Shown: piece by piece, positions 41,160 to 50,339 of the stretch
How positions within the stretch are numbered: position 1 is the first letter of the stretch
How the letters are laid out: each line of letters begins with the position of its first letter
Origin: Streptomyces sp. JH34
Lineage (GTDB): Bacteria > Actinomycetota > Actinomycetes > Streptomycetales > Streptomycetaceae
Reading direction: 5' to 3'
DNA: 64,000 nucleotides
NCBI RefSeq assembly: GCF_029428875.1
Contig: NZ_JAJSOO010000001.1
Location: 806,001-870,000 of the forward strand
Program-made: the position numbers and the translations under genes
Notes under the pieces: generated by a model
Database searches by the model: none
Told to the model about the DNA's origin: nothing
What the model saw: only the letters and a program-made list of their open reading frames with translations

Positions 41160-43142
41160 TCAGCTCTCCTTCCGCTGGCGGCGGGCGGTGGGCTGCGTGA
41201 CACGGTCCAGCATCAGCCCCAGGCAGACGATGGCGGCACCCGCGACGAGACCGGTGGCCAGGTCGCCCTGGGCGAGACCGAACACGACCTCGTAGCCGAG
41301 TGCGCCGGAGCCGACGAGTCCGCCGATGATGACGACCGCGAGGACCAGGACGACACCCTGGTTGACGGCCAGCAGCAGTGCGGGCCTCGCCAGCGGGATC
41401 TGGACCTGGCGCAGTCGCTGGCCGCTGGTCGCGCCGAGCGAGCGGGCGCACTCCATCGCGGCGGGGTCGACGCCCCGCAGGCCCTGCGTCGTGATGCGGA
41501 CGACGGCGGGCAGCGCGTAGACGACCGCCGCCGCCGCGGCGGGGGCACGGCCCACGCCGAAGAGGGCGACGACGGGGATGAGGTAGACGAACTGCGGCAT
41601 CGTCTGGAAGACGTCCAGGACGGGCCGCAGCAGCCGTTCGAGGCGCCGGCTGCGCGCGGCGCCGACCGCGATGCCGAAGCCGAGGACGAGGGTGACGGCG
41701 ACGGCGGCGACGACCTGGCTGAGCGTGTCCATCGACAGGTCCCACACGCCGAGCACTCCGATGGCGGCCATGGCCAGCACGGCGGTGAGCGCGGTGCGCC
41801 AGGTGCCGATGGTCCAGGCGAGGGCGGCGACGATCAGCAGCACCGCCCACCAGGGCAGCCCCAGGAGTCCGTCACGGAGCGGGTTGAGGACCCAGTTGGT
41901 GAAGTGGGCGGCCCAGTCGGCGGTGCCACCGATGACGGGGATCCCGGTGTAGAGGTGGTCGACCATCCAGTCCTTCGCGGTGTTGACCGGTTCCGCGATG
42001 GGGACGACACCGTCCTCGGGCCAGATCCGGCCGCCGGTGAAGCGGCCCACGACGGCGACGGCCGCGGCGATCAGCGCGGCGAGCCCCCAGCCGCGTGCCC
42101 CGCGCAGGGCGGCGGGACCGGTGGGTTCCGTGCCGATCCGCCGGCCTGCCGCCTCGGTCGTACGGTCCAGGACGACGGCCAGCAGCACGATCGGGATGCC
42201 CGCGGCGAGCGCGGCACCGACGTCGACGGAGGAGAGCGCCTGGTAGACGCGGTCGCCCAGGCCGCCGGCGCCGATGACGGACGCGATGACGGCCATGGAC
42301 AGCGCCATCATGATGGTCTGATTGAGGCCGAGGAGCAGTTCCTTGCGGGCCAGCGGCAACCGCGCGCTGAGCAGTCGCTGGCGTCCGGTCGCGCCGAGCG
42401 AGGCGACGGCCTCCATGACACCGGGGTCGGCTCCGCGCAGTCCGAGCGCGGTGAGCCGCGCCATCGGAGGCGCCGCGTAGACGACGGTCGCGAGGACCGC
42501 ACCGGGCACGCCGATGCCGAACACCAGCACGACGGGCAGCAGATAGGCGAAGGCGGGCAGCACCTGCATGGTGTCCAGGACGGGGCGCAGGACGCGGAAC
42601 GTGCGGTCCGAGAGGCCCGCGGCGAGGCCGAGGAGCAGGCCGAGGACCACGGAGACGAGGACCGCGACGACCATCAGGGCCAGGGTCTGCATGGTGGGCA
42701 CCCACATGCCGAGCAGCCCGCAGAGGAGGAAGGAGAGTCCGGCGGTCAGCGCGAGGCGCCATCCGGCGGTCCGCCAGGCGACGAGGGCGGCGACGGCGGT
42801 GACTCCGGCCCAGCCCAGGGCGAGCAGCGCGAGGTAGACCCCGCGCACCGACAGGACGACGGCGTTGCTGATGTAGCCGAAGAAGTACAGGAAGAGCGGG
42901 TGGCTGTCGCGGTTTCCGATGATCCAGTCGTTGACCTCGCCGAGCGGCCCGCTCAGGTCGACGGTCAGCGCGCCGGGCCAGACCCCGCCGCCCCAGCGGG
43001 CGTGTGCGAGGGGTACGGCGACGGCGGCGATCACCAGCAGTGACAGGATCTTGGCCAGGGCGGGCCGGTCCCGCAGGGCGGCCAGGGGCCGGCTCCCCGG
43101 AGGTCCCGAGGCGGTGCGGGTGGTGGCTTGGGCGGTGGCCAT
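41160..43142 (-). CDS. betaine-type ABC permease, tandem-duplicated (two MetI domains)
   Basis: A 660-residue protein made of two homologous MetI-type permease halves. Each half carries an EAA loop: LRGADPGVMEAVASLGATG near residue 265 and LRGVDPAAMECARSLGATS near residue 580. Normal ProW/OpuAB subunits are about 280-350 residues, so this is a fused double permease that could form the whole pore alone. It starts inside the stop of the ATPase gene (TGATG), and its stop is followed by a single base before the lipoprotein ATG region. The ATG at 43142 begins [10 protein letters not shown]. Confidence 0.92.
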   Translation of the reverse strand: MATAQATTRTASGPPGSRPLAALRDRPALAKILSLLVIAAVAVPLAHARWGGGVWPGALTVDLSGPLGEVNDWIIGNRDSHPLFLYFFGYISNAVVLSVRGVYLALLALGWAGVTAVAALVAWRTAGWRLALTAGLSFLLCGLLGMWVPTMQTLALMVVAVLVSVVLGLLLGLAAGLSDRTFRVLRPVLDTMQVLPAFAYLLPVVLVFGIGVPGAVLATVVYAAPPMARLTALGLRGADPGVMEAVASLGATGRQRLLSARLPLARKELLLGLNQTIMMALSMAVIASVIGAGGLGDRVYQALSSVDVGAALAAGIPIVLLAVVLDRTTEAAGRRIGTEPTGPAALRGARGWGLAALIAAAVAVVGRFTGGRIWPEDGVVPIAEPVNTAKDWMVDHLYTGIPVIGGTADWAAHFTNWVLNPLRDGLLGLPWWAVLLIVAALAWTIGTWRTALTAVLAMAAIGVLGVWDLSMDTLSQVVAAVAVTLVLGFGIAVGAARSRRLERLLRPVLDVFQTMPQFVYLIPVVALFGVGRAPAAAAAVVYALPAVVRITTQGLRGVDPAAMECARSLGATSGQRLRQVQIPLARPALLLAVNQGVVLVLAVVIIGGLVGSGALGYEVVFGLAQGDLATGLVAGAAIVCLGLMLDRVTQPTARRQRKES

Positions 43143-44224
43143 CAGACGGTCACCTCGCGGACTTCCGGGCCCCCGCCCGCACCGGCGACGACATCGAGCA
43201 GGCACGCGTGGTCGACGACTCCGACCAGCCTGCCGTCGTCCATGACCCGGGCGACGGGGTCGCCGGAGCGGGAGACGGCCTCGATGGCCTCGGAGACGGT
43301 GGCGCCGGGGCGGACGGCCGGTCCGCTTTCGCTCTCGCCCGCGGTCGGCGGCCGCATGGCGGTGGCGACGGTGAGGACCTGCTCGCGGGGGACGTCCCGG
43401 ACGAACTCGCGTACGTAGTCGTCGGCGGGCGAGCCGACGATCTCCTCGGGAGTGCCCAGCTGGACGATGCCGCCGTCGCGCATCAGCGCGATGCGGGTGC
43501 CCAGGCGGAGCGCCTCGCTGAGGTCGTGGGTGATGAAGACCATGGTGCGGCCCTCCTCGCGGTGCAGCCGGACGACCTCGTCCTGCATCTCCCGCCGGAT
43601 CAGCGGGTCCAGCGCGCTGAACGGTTCGTCGAAGAGCAGGACCGACGGGTCGACGGCGAGGGCGCGGGCCAGCCCGACACGCTGCTGCTGACCGCCGGAC
43701 AGCTGGGCGGGGCGGCGGTCCTCGAGTCCGGCGAGGCCGACCTTCTCGACCAGTTCGGCGGCCTTGGCGCGCCGTTCGGCCTTGCCGAGGCCCTGGATCT
43801 CCAGGCCGTAGGCGACGTTGTCGAGCACGGTGCGGTGCGGCAGCAGCCCGAAGTGCTGGAAAACCATCGCGGCGCGGTGGCGGCGCAGTTCGCGCAGCCG
43901 GTTGGTGTCCATGGCCAGGACGTCCTCGCCGTCGATCGCCAGGGTGCCGCTGGTGGGTTCGATGAGCCGGGTCAGACAGCGTACGAGGGTGGACTTGCCG
44001 GAACCCGACAGGCCCATGACGACGAAGACCTCGCCCTTCTCGACGTCGAAGGAGACGTCGCGCACCGCGGCGGTGCAGCCGGTGCGTTCGCGGAGTTCCG
44101 CGGCGGGCAGATCGGCGAGTTCGCTGCCGGGGATCCGGTCGGCCCTGGGGCCGAAGACCTTCCAGAGGTTCTTGACGCTGAACACGGGGTCACTGGCCAT
44201 CGCAGGGGTACTGGCTTCGCTCAT
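43142..44224 (-). CDS. betaine/choline ABC transporter ATPase (ProV/OpuAA type)
   Basis: A 360-residue ATPase. Walker A is GLSGSGKST, the signature [15 protein letters not shown], and Walker [15 protein letters not shown]. The N-terminal VKNLWKVFG and the C-terminal CBS-like portion ([20 protein letters not shown]) are typical of betaine importers, where CBS domains sense ionic strength. ATGA overlap joins it to the oxidoreductase gene; TGATG joins it to the permease. The context suggests uptake of choline or betaine as compatible solute or carbon source. Confidence 0.94.
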   Translation of the reverse strand: MSEASTPAMASDPVFSVKNLWKVFGPRADRIPGSELADLPAAELRERTGCTAAVRDVSFDVEKGEVFVVMGLSGSGKSTLVRCLTRLIEPTSGTLAIDGEDVLAMDTNRLRELRRHRAAMVFQHFGLLPHRTVLDNVAYGLEIQGLGKAERRAKAAELVEKVGLAGLEDRRPAQLSGGQQQRVGLARALAVDPSVLLFDEPFSALDPLIRREMQDEVVRLHREEGRTMVFITHDLSEALRLGTRIALMRDGGIVQLGTPEEIVGSPADDYVREFVRDVPREQVLTVATAMRPPTAGESESGPAVRPGATVSEAIEAVSRSGDPVARVMDDGRLVGVVDHACLLDVVAGAGGGPEVREVTV

Positions 44225-45792
44225 CGGACATCGCCTCCGGTGGTCGGGGTCGCACGGAGCAGTTCGGCGCACTTCTCGCCCACCATCAGGACGCCGATCA
44301 TGGGGTTCACGGCGGGCATGGTCGGGAAGACGGACGCGTCGGCGATCCGGATGCCCTTCAGGCCCTGGATCCGCAACTGCGGGTCGACGACGGCCTCCGG
44401 GTCGCCCTCGGCGCCCATCCGGCAGGTTCCGGCCGGGTGGTAGACGGTGTGCGCGACCTTGCGGGCGTACTCGCTGATGTCCTCGTCGGACGTGACCTCG
44501 GGGCCGGGGCACACCTCGCGCTTGAGCCAGTGGGCCAGCGGTTCGGTCTTCGCTATCTCGCGGGCGAGCTTGATGCCGTCGACCAGGGTGCGGCCGTCGT
44601 GGTCGTCCTCGTCGGTGAAGTAGCGGAAGTCCAGGGCGGGCTTGACCTCGGGGTCGGCGCTCGTCAGGTAAAGCCGGCCGCGGCTGCGCGGCTTGGGGAT
44701 GTTCGGGGTCATCGACACCCCGTGCTCGGGCTTCTCGTAGCCGAGGCGCTCCGGGTTGTCGGTGAAGGGGATCTGGTAGAAGTGGAACATCAGGTCGGGG
44801 CCCCTGGATCCGGGGTCGCGGCGTACGAAGAGGCCCGCGTCGGAGTCCATGGCGGAGTTCTCCGGGATGGGCCCGTCGGTCTCCCAGACGATGACCGACT
44901 CGGGGTGGTCGAGCAGGTTCTCGCCGACGCCCGGCGCGTCGTGGACGACGGGGATGCCGAGCGCGCTGAGGTCCTCGGCCGGTCCGACGCCGGAGTGCAT
45001 CAGCAGCCGCGGGGTGTCCACGGCGCCCGCGCAGACGATCACCTCGCGCGTGGCGCGCAGGAGCGTCTCCACGCCGTCCTTGTCCCGGACGTGCACCCCG
45101 GTGGCCCGGTCGCCGTCGAACTCCAGGCGGTACGCCCATGTCTCCAGCAGGATCGAGAGGTTGGGGCGGTCACCGGCCTCGATGTGCGGATGCAGATAGG
45201 CGACCGACGCGGAGGAGCGCTTGTTGTTCTCCGGGTGGTAGGCCAGGTCGAAGAAGCCGACGCCGTCGTGGAAGGGCTTCTTGTTGAAGCTGTCCACGCG
45301 CGGGACCCCGGCGGCGGCCTGCGCGGCCTCGACGAAGTCGCGGGCGATGGCGTTCCGGTCCTTCTCGTCGACGGGCACGATGTTGTTGCGGAGCCGGTCG
45401 AAGTAGGGGTCCATCGCGGCGGCGTGCCAGCCTTCGGCCCCGGCCTCGGCCCATTCGTCCCAGTCGCCGGGCAGCGGCTTGAAGCTGATCAGCGTGTTGT
45501 GCGAGGAGCAGCCGCCGAGGACGCGGGCGCGGCTGTGCCGGATGTGGGAGTTGCCGCGGGGCTGTTCGGTGGTGGGGTAGTCGTAGTCGAGGTCGCCCCC
45601 GAGGAGACCGAGCCAGCGGCGGAGGGTGAGGACGTCGTCGCGGTCGATGTCGGTGGGACCGCCCTCGATGACGGTGACGGTGACGTCGGGGTCCTCGGTG
45701 AGCCGGGAGGCGATGACCGAACCTGCCGTACCGCCTCCGACGATCACGTAGTCGACGGGTTCGGGGCGTGCGGTGCTGGGGGACGGTGGCAT
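44221..45792 (-). CDS. betA: GMC oxidoreductase, choline dehydrogenase type
   Basis: A 523-residue flavoenzyme of the glucose-methanol-choline family. FAD-binding [19 protein letters not shown], the GMC signature [14 protein letters not shown], and a C-terminal [13 protein letters not shown] with the catalytic His. The likely reaction is oxidation of choline to betaine aldehyde. The gene lies between an aldehyde dehydrogenase and a betaine-type importer, which supports choline, but other alcohols remain possible. The ATG at 45792 begins [12 protein letters not shown]. The start lies 75 bases after the betB stop, and the end overlaps the ATPase start by ATGA. Confidence 0.9.
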   Translation of the reverse strand: MPPSPSTARPEPVDYVIVGGGTAGSVIASRLTEDPDVTVTVIEGGPTDIDRDDVLTLRRWLGLLGGDLDYDYPTTEQPRGNSHIRHSRARVLGGCSSHNTLISFKPLPGDWDEWAEAGAEGWHAAAMDPYFDRLRNNIVPVDEKDRNAIARDFVEAAQAAAGVPRVDSFNKKPFHDGVGFFDLAYHPENNKRSSASVAYLHPHIEAGDRPNLSILLETWAYRLEFDGDRATGVHVRDKDGVETLLRATREVIVCAGAVDTPRLLMHSGVGPAEDLSALGIPVVHDAPGVGENLLDHPESVIVWETDGPIPENSAMDSDAGLFVRRDPGSRGPDLMFHFYQIPFTDNPERLGYEKPEHGVSMTPNIPKPRSRGRLYLTSADPEVKPALDFRYFTDEDDHDGRTLVDGIKLAREIAKTEPLAHWLKREVCPGPEVTSDEDISEYARKVAHTVYHPAGTCRMGAEGDPEAVVDPQLRIQGLKGIRIADASVFPTMPAVNPMIGVLMVGEKCAELLRATPTTGGDVR

Positions 45793-45867
45793 CGGTCACT
45801 GCTCCTTCTGCAAGGTGCTTGCGTGTGCGTGGTACTGCGAACAGCCGGGCGGAGAGGGCTTGTTCGT

Positions 45868-47400
45868 TCAGCCGGCGAACCAGCGCTGGGGGCGCGGGTT
45901 GAGGTTCTGGTAGATGTGCTTGGACTCGCGGTACTCGGCGAGCCCGGTGGGGCCCAGTTCGCGGCCCGTGCCGGACTTGCCGAAGCCTCCCCACTCGGCC
46001 TGCGGGAGGTAGGGGTGGTAGTCGTTGATCCAGACGGTGCCGTGCCGCAGCCGGCCCGCGACGCGCCGGGCGCGGCCCGCGTCGGTGGTCCATACGGCGC
46101 CGGCGAGACCGTAATCGGTGTCGTTGGCCAGGGTGATGGCTTCTTCCTCGGTGCGGAAGGTCTCGACGGTGAGAATCGGGCCGAAGGTCTCCTCGCGGAC
46201 GACCTTCATCTCGCGGTGGCAGCCGTCGAGGACGGTCGGCCGGTAGAAGTAACCGCTCGCGGGCCGGACGTCCGAGGGCTCCGGGCGTGCGCCGCCCGAG
46301 CGGACGACGGCGCCCTCCTCGCGGGCGGACGCCACGTACGCCTCGACCTTGGCGAGCTGCTGTGCGGAGACGAGCGGTCCGCACTCGACCCCGTCCACGG
46401 TGCCGCGGCCGAGCCGGATCGCGTCGGCGCGGCGGGCGAGTTCGGTGACGAAGCGGTCGCGGACGGACTCCTCGACGATGAGGCGGGCGCCGGCGGAGCA
46501 GACCTGGCCGCTGTGGAAGAAGGCGGCGTTCAGTGCCTGGTCGACGGTGGTGTCGAAGCCTTCGTCGGTGGCGCAGGCGTCGGCGAACACGACGTTGGGG
46601 TTCTTCCCGCCGAGCTCCAGGGCGACCTTCTTGACGGTGGGCGCGGCCGCCTGGGCGACCTTCGTGCCGCTGGCGAGTCCGCCGGTGAAGGAGACGAGGT
46701 CGACGTCGGGGTGTTCGGAGAGCCGTGCGCCGACGGGGTCACCGGCACCGGTGACGAGGTTGGCGGCGCCGTCGGGCAGTCCGGCCTCGGCGAGCAGCCG
46801 GATCAAGTGAACGGTGGAGAGCGGGGTGACCTCGCTGGGCTTGAGCACGAAGGTGTTGCCCGCGGCGAGGGCGGGGGCGATCTTCCAGCTGGCCTGGAGC
46901 AGCGGGTAGTTCCACGGGGCGATCAGGGCGCAGACGCCGACCGGCTCGTGCACGACGACGCTGTGCACGTCGGGGTCGCCCGCGTCGACGACCCGGCCGC
47001 CGCTCTCGTTCATGACGAGGTCGGCGAAGTAGCGGAAGGCATTGGTGACGTCGTCGACGTCGACGCGGCCCTCCTCCAGGGTCTTGCCGGTGTCGCGGCT
47101 CTCGGTGATCGCGATCTCCTCGCGGTCCCGCTGGAGGAGCCCGGCGACCCTGCGCAGCAGCTCGGCGCGTTCGGCGACGGGCCTGTGGGGCCAGGGGCCG
47201 TCGTCGAAGGCGCGGCGGGCGGCGGCCACGGCGGCGTCGGTGTCCTCGGTTCCGGCCTCGGAGACGCGGGCGAGCACGGTGGCGTCCGCCGGGTCGAGGA
47301 TCTCGCGTGTCGCACCGGACCCGGCCGCACGCCAGGTGCCGTCGATGTGGAGGGTGTCCAGAGCGGCGGCGGGGTGCGCCGACGGGTGGGGAGCCGACAT
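45868..47400 (-). CDS. betB: betaine aldehyde dehydrogenase-type NAD(P)-dependent aldehyde dehydrogenase
   Basis: A 510-residue aldehyde dehydrogenase. The catalytic Cys is in FFHSGQVCSAGARL and the catalytic Glu in KKVALELGGKNPN; VGVCALIAPWNYPLLQASWK is the NAD region. The natural reaction is betaine aldehyde to glycine betaine. It heads an operon with choline dehydrogenase and a quaternary-amine importer, giving a complete choline-to-betaine unit. The ATG at 47400 begins MSAPHPSAHPAA, with a GGAAGG some 11 bases upstream. Confidence 0.93.
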   Translation of the reverse strand: MSAPHPSAHPAAALDTLHIDGTWRAAGSGATREILDPADATVLARVSEAGTEDTDAAVAAARRAFDDGPWPHRPVAERAELLRRVAGLLQRDREEIAITESRDTGKTLEEGRVDVDDVTNAFRYFADLVMNESGGRVVDAGDPDVHSVVVHEPVGVCALIAPWNYPLLQASWKIAPALAAGNTFVLKPSEVTPLSTVHLIRLLAEAGLPDGAANLVTGAGDPVGARLSEHPDVDLVSFTGGLASGTKVAQAAAPTVKKVALELGGKNPNVVFADACATDEGFDTTVDQALNAAFFHSGQVCSAGARLIVEESVRDRFVTELARRADAIRLGRGTVDGVECGPLVSAQQLAKVEAYVASAREEGAVVRSGGARPEPSDVRPASGYFYRPTVLDGCHREMKVVREETFGPILTVETFRTEEEAITLANDTDYGLAGAVWTTDAGRARRVAGRLRHGTVWINDYHPYLPQAEWGGFGKSGTGRELGPTGLAEYRESKHIYQNLNPRPQRWFAG

Positions 47401-47711
47401 GTGGTGATCTGCCTTCCGTGCCTGATTGCTCCGCACCGGTCCGGCCGAGCACCTGAGCCGGTGGACCGGGGTCGGCACCAGCGATCTGAGTGCCTCCCCG
47501 ATTCGGCGAGATGTATGCCGAGATATTCACTCTGGGTGAGACGGCTCACTTCGGGCGCTCGGCGACCGTCGTCGGCGGCGTCGCGGAGGGTGTGCGGCCG
47601 GGGTCTGTGCGTGACCGCGAAAGGGCGTGAACCGGCCCGCCCCGGTCAGCACGACCGGGGCGATCCAGGTGGAGCGGCGGGCCGGGGAGGCGGGGCCGTC
47701 GGAGCCCGCCC
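47401..47711. promoter_or_regulatory. betB operon upstream region with palindromic repeats
   Basis: This 311-base gap holds no gene. TCAC-tctgg-GTGA (47527-47539) and GTGAG-acgg-CTCAC (47536-47549) overlap to form a TCAC/GTGA/CTCAC cluster about 130 bases before the betB start. The position suits a repressor or activator site for the choline operon; the arms are short. The rest, 47550-47711, contains no recognisable signal and lies after the end of the amino acid ABC operon. Confidence 0.4.
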
Positions 47712-48554
47712 CTACACCGGGTCCGGCCCCTTCTCCGCCGCGTCGGCGGGCCCGGCGGCCTCCGCCAGGTCCGCGGTGGCCGGGGTCAGCAGACGTGCGA
47801 GGAAGGACCGGGTGCGGGCATGACCGGGCGCGCCGATCACCTGCTCCGGGGTCCCCTCCTCCACGATGACCCCTCCGTCCATGAAGACCACGCGGTCCGC
47901 GACCTCCCGGGCGAAGCTCATCTCATGGGTGACGACGAGCATCGTCATCCCTTCGTCGGCCAGCGAGCGCATCACGGCCAGGACGTCCCCCACCAGCTCC
48001 GGGTCGAGCGCGGAGGTGGGCTCGTCGAAGAGCATCAGTTCCGGGTCCATGGCCAGAGCCCGGGCGATGGCCACCCGCTGCTGCTGGCCGCCGGACAACT
48101 GTGCCGGGTAGGCGGATTCCTTGTCGGTCAGGCCCACCCGGGCCAGCCGATCGCGTGCGATCCGCGCCGCCTCCGCCTTGTCGCGCCCCAGTACGCGCCG
48201 CTGGGGGAGCGTCAGGTTCTCCAGCGCGGTGAGGTGCGGGAACAGGTTGAACGACTGGAAGACCATGCCGATCCGCCGGCGCACCTTGTCGATGTCCACG
48301 TCCGGGTCGGTGACTTCGGCGCCGCCCACCACGACCGTCCCCGACGTGGGCTCCTCCAGCAGGTTCACGCACCGAAGCAGCGTGGACTTGCCCGAACCGG
48401 ACGGGCCGATGACGCACACCACCTCGCCCCGGGCCACGGAGAAGTCGATGCCCGCGAGCACCTCCAGCGTGCCGAACGACTTCCGCAGGCCCCGCACGTC
48501 GATCGCCGGACCTCCCCCCGCCGCCGCGCCGTCTGCCGTCGAGACCTCCTTCAT
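47712..48554 (-). CDS. polar amino acid ABC transporter ATPase (GlnQ type)
   Basis: A 280-residue ATPase. Walker [10 protein letters not shown], signature [15 protein letters not shown], and Walker [16 protein letters not shown] are typical for GlnQ/HisP. Also [17 protein letters not shown] text ([17 protein letters not shown]) marks this subgroup. The ATG at 48554 has GAGGT 8 bases upstream. It is the last gene of a lipoprotein-permease-ATPase operon and ends before the betB promoter. The tail of about 30 residues is Ala-rich. Confidence 0.94.
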   Translation of the reverse strand: MKEVSTADGAAAGGGPAIDVRGLRKSFGTLEVLAGIDFSVARGEVVCVIGPSGSGKSTLLRCVNLLEEPTSGTVVVGGAEVTDPDVDIDKVRRRIGMVFQSFNLFPHLTALENLTLPQRRVLGRDKAEAARIARDRLARVGLTDKESAYPAQLSGGQQQRVAIARALAMDPELMLFDEPTSALDPELVGDVLAVMRSLADEGMTMLVVTHEMSFAREVADRVVFMDGGVIVEEGTPEQVIGAPGHARTRSFLARLLTPATADLAEAAGPADAAEKGPDPV

Positions 48555-48559
48555 CGCGG

Positions 48560-49345
48560 TCACCTCGCCTTCGCCGTACGCGCTTCGAGCCGCCGGACCA
48601 GGTGGCCGAGCGGCAGAGTGATGATCAGATAGCACAGACCGGCGATGAGGATCGGCGTCAGGCTGCGGTTCTGGTTGAGGGCGTCCCGGCCGAACTTGGC
48701 CAGTTCGTACTGGGAGAGCGACAGGCCCAGCAGGTACACCAGGGACGAGTCCTTGGTCAGCAGGATCAGCTCGTTGGTGAGTGGCGGGAGGACGATGCGC
48801 AGGGCCTGCGGGATGATGATGGACACCATGGCCCGGGTCTGCGACATGCCCAGCGAACGCGCCGCCTCCATCTGCCCCTTCGGGACCGCCTGGATCCCCG
48901 CCCGTATCGTCTCCGCCATGTAGGCGGCGCCGACGAGGCCGAGTGCCAGCATGACGGTCACGTACTGGTTGAGCGCCACCTGGAAGGCGAGCGGTACGCC
49001 GAAGCCGAGGGCGATGAAGACCAGCAGCGCGGGAACGCCGCGGAAGAACTCGATGTACGCGACGGCCAGCCAGCGGTACGGCGGGACGCGCGACAGTCTC
49101 ATCAGTGCGAGCAGCAGCCCCGCGGCCAGTCCGAAACCGAAGCCGAGCAGGGTGTAGACCACGGTGTTGAGCAGGGCCGTGGTGATGATGTCAGGGAACT
49201 GTGCCTTGGCGACCTCGACGTCGAAGAACGCCCGTCGGATCTCACCCCAGTCGGCGGCCAGGGCGACGACGAGCAGTACGGCGGCGAGGACCGCGTACTG
49301 AGCGCCTCGGACGGCGCGGGTCCGTTGTCTGCGGGATAGGGACAT
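48560..49345 (-). CDS. polar amino acid ABC transporter permease
   Basis: A 261-residue permease of the HisM/GlnP type with about five membrane helices. The EAA loop is visible as [39 protein letters not shown] is the usual first conserved helix. A second permease gene is absent, so the protein probably works as a homodimer. Its stop is followed 5 bases later by the ATPase start, and it lies 14 bases after the binding-protein gene. Confidence 0.93.
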   Translation of the reverse strand: MSLSRRQRTRAVRGAQYAVLAAVLLVVALAADWGEIRRAFFDVEVAKAQFPDIITTALLNTVVYTLLGFGFGLAAGLLLALMRLSRVPPYRWLAVAYIEFFRGVPALLVFIALGFGVPLAFQVALNQYVTVMLALGLVGAAYMAETIRAGIQAVPKGQMEAARSLGMSQTRAMVSIIIPQALRIVLPPLTNELILLTKDSSLVYLLGLSLSQYELAKFGRDALNQNRSLTPILIAGLCYLIITLPLGHLVRRLEARTAKAR

Positions 49346-49359
49346 CGGTAGCGGTTTCC

Positions 49360-50160
49360 TCACTTCTTGGGAGCGGCGGGGAACCACTTCTTGTAGATCC
49401 GGTCGTAACTGCCGTCGGATTTGGCGTCGGCGAGCACCGCGTCGATCTCCTTGCGCAGGGCGTCGTTTCCGGTGCGCACCCCGATGCCGTACTCCTCCCC
49501 CGTGTCGAACTCGGCGGTGACCTGGGTGTCCGGGTTCTTCCGTACGTACTCGAAGAGCACGCCGTTGTCGTTCACGGCGGCGTCGACCTGTCCGGTCTTC
49601 ACGGCGGTGAGCAGCAGCGCCAGGTCCTCGAACTGCACGGTCGTCACGCCCTCGGCGTTCTTCTGTGCGTACGTCTCTCCCGTGGTGCCCTGCTGGACCC
49701 CGAGCTTCTTCCCCTTGAGGCTCGCCAGCGAGGTGAGGGAGGAACCCTTCTTGGCGATCAGGGCCTGTGTGGCGTCGAAGTAGCCGACGGAGAAGTCCAG
49801 GTTCTTCGCGCGCACCGGCGTGATCGTCATACCCGCCGCGGCCAGATCGCACTTGCGGGCGTTGAGGTCCTCGCCCGTCTGGATGCCCTCGAAGGGCGTG
49901 TCCACGATCTCCTGGGTGACCTCGAGCTTCTTGGCGACCAGATCGACGAGGTCCACGTCGAAGCCGACGACGGCGTCGCCCTTGCGCACCTGGAAGGGTT
50001 CGTACGGCAGGTGTGTGCAGGTGGTGAGCTTGCCCGGGGTCACCAGCTCCAGTTCAGTTCCGCCGGACGCGGAGGGCTTGGTGCTGGTGCAGCCCGTGAG
50101 TACGGCGACCGCGGTGAGGGTGGCGGTGAATATGACAGGCAGTGCGGAACGAGCGGACAC
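49360..50160 (-). CDS. polar amino acid ABC transporter substrate-binding lipoprotein
   Basis: A 266-residue lipoprotein of the SBP_bac_3 type. Lipobox LTGC follows a signal peptide VIFTATLTAVAVLTGC. The ligand domain has LTTCTHLPYEPFQVRKGDAV, VGFDVDLVDLVAKKLEV, GMTITPVRAKNLDFSVGY and an EEYGIGVRTGNDALRKEID end. Typical ligands are polar amino acids (Glu, Gln, Arg or His); which one is not shown. The GTG at 50160 has GGAGA 6 bases upstream. It heads the three-gene importer operon. Confidence 0.93.
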   Translation of the reverse strand: MSARSALPVIFTATLTAVAVLTGCTSTKPSASGGTELELVTPGKLTTCTHLPYEPFQVRKGDAVVGFDVDLVDLVAKKLEVTQEIVDTPFEGIQTGEDLNARKCDLAAAGMTITPVRAKNLDFSVGYFDATQALIAKKGSSLTSLASLKGKKLGVQQGTTGETYAQKNAEGVTTVQFEDLALLLTAVKTGQVDAAVNDNGVLFEYVRKNPDTQVTAEFDTGEEYGIGVRTGNDALRKEIDAVLADAKSDGSYDRIYKKWFPAAPKK

Positions 50161-50277
50161 GACGTCTCCAGAGTTTGTCCGGTCAACGACCCCACTTCGT
50201 CAGTGAGTTGCATTGATCTTGCCATCGGATGCGCCGGATCTCGCCTGTGGGGCCCGTGTTCCCGTGACCTGACGGTG

Positions 50278-50315
50278 CCGCAGAGGCCCGGCGCCTTCGC
50301 GCCGGACCTCTGCGG
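50278..50315 (-). terminator. strong terminator after the alpha-xylosidase gene
   Basis: Bases 50278-50294 pair with 50299-50315 over 17 positions with one mismatch around the loop CTTC. The hairpin lies 25 bases beyond the stop of the minus-strand alpha-xylosidase gene and separates it from the amino acid importer promoter. Confidence 0.85.
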
Positions 50316-50339
50316 AGCTGCCTCGCCGCGCTCGGGCGG

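Noticed and set aside
40974..43043. 689-codon frame antisense to the double permease
   Set aside because: The product is a hydrophilic Asp/Gly/Gln-rich sequence; the minus strand encodes transmembrane helices and EAA loops.
44437..47823. 1128-codon frame antisense to betA and betB
   Set aside because: It spans two clear genes and their gap on the other strand and lacks any recognisable domain; long antisense frames are expected at this GC content.
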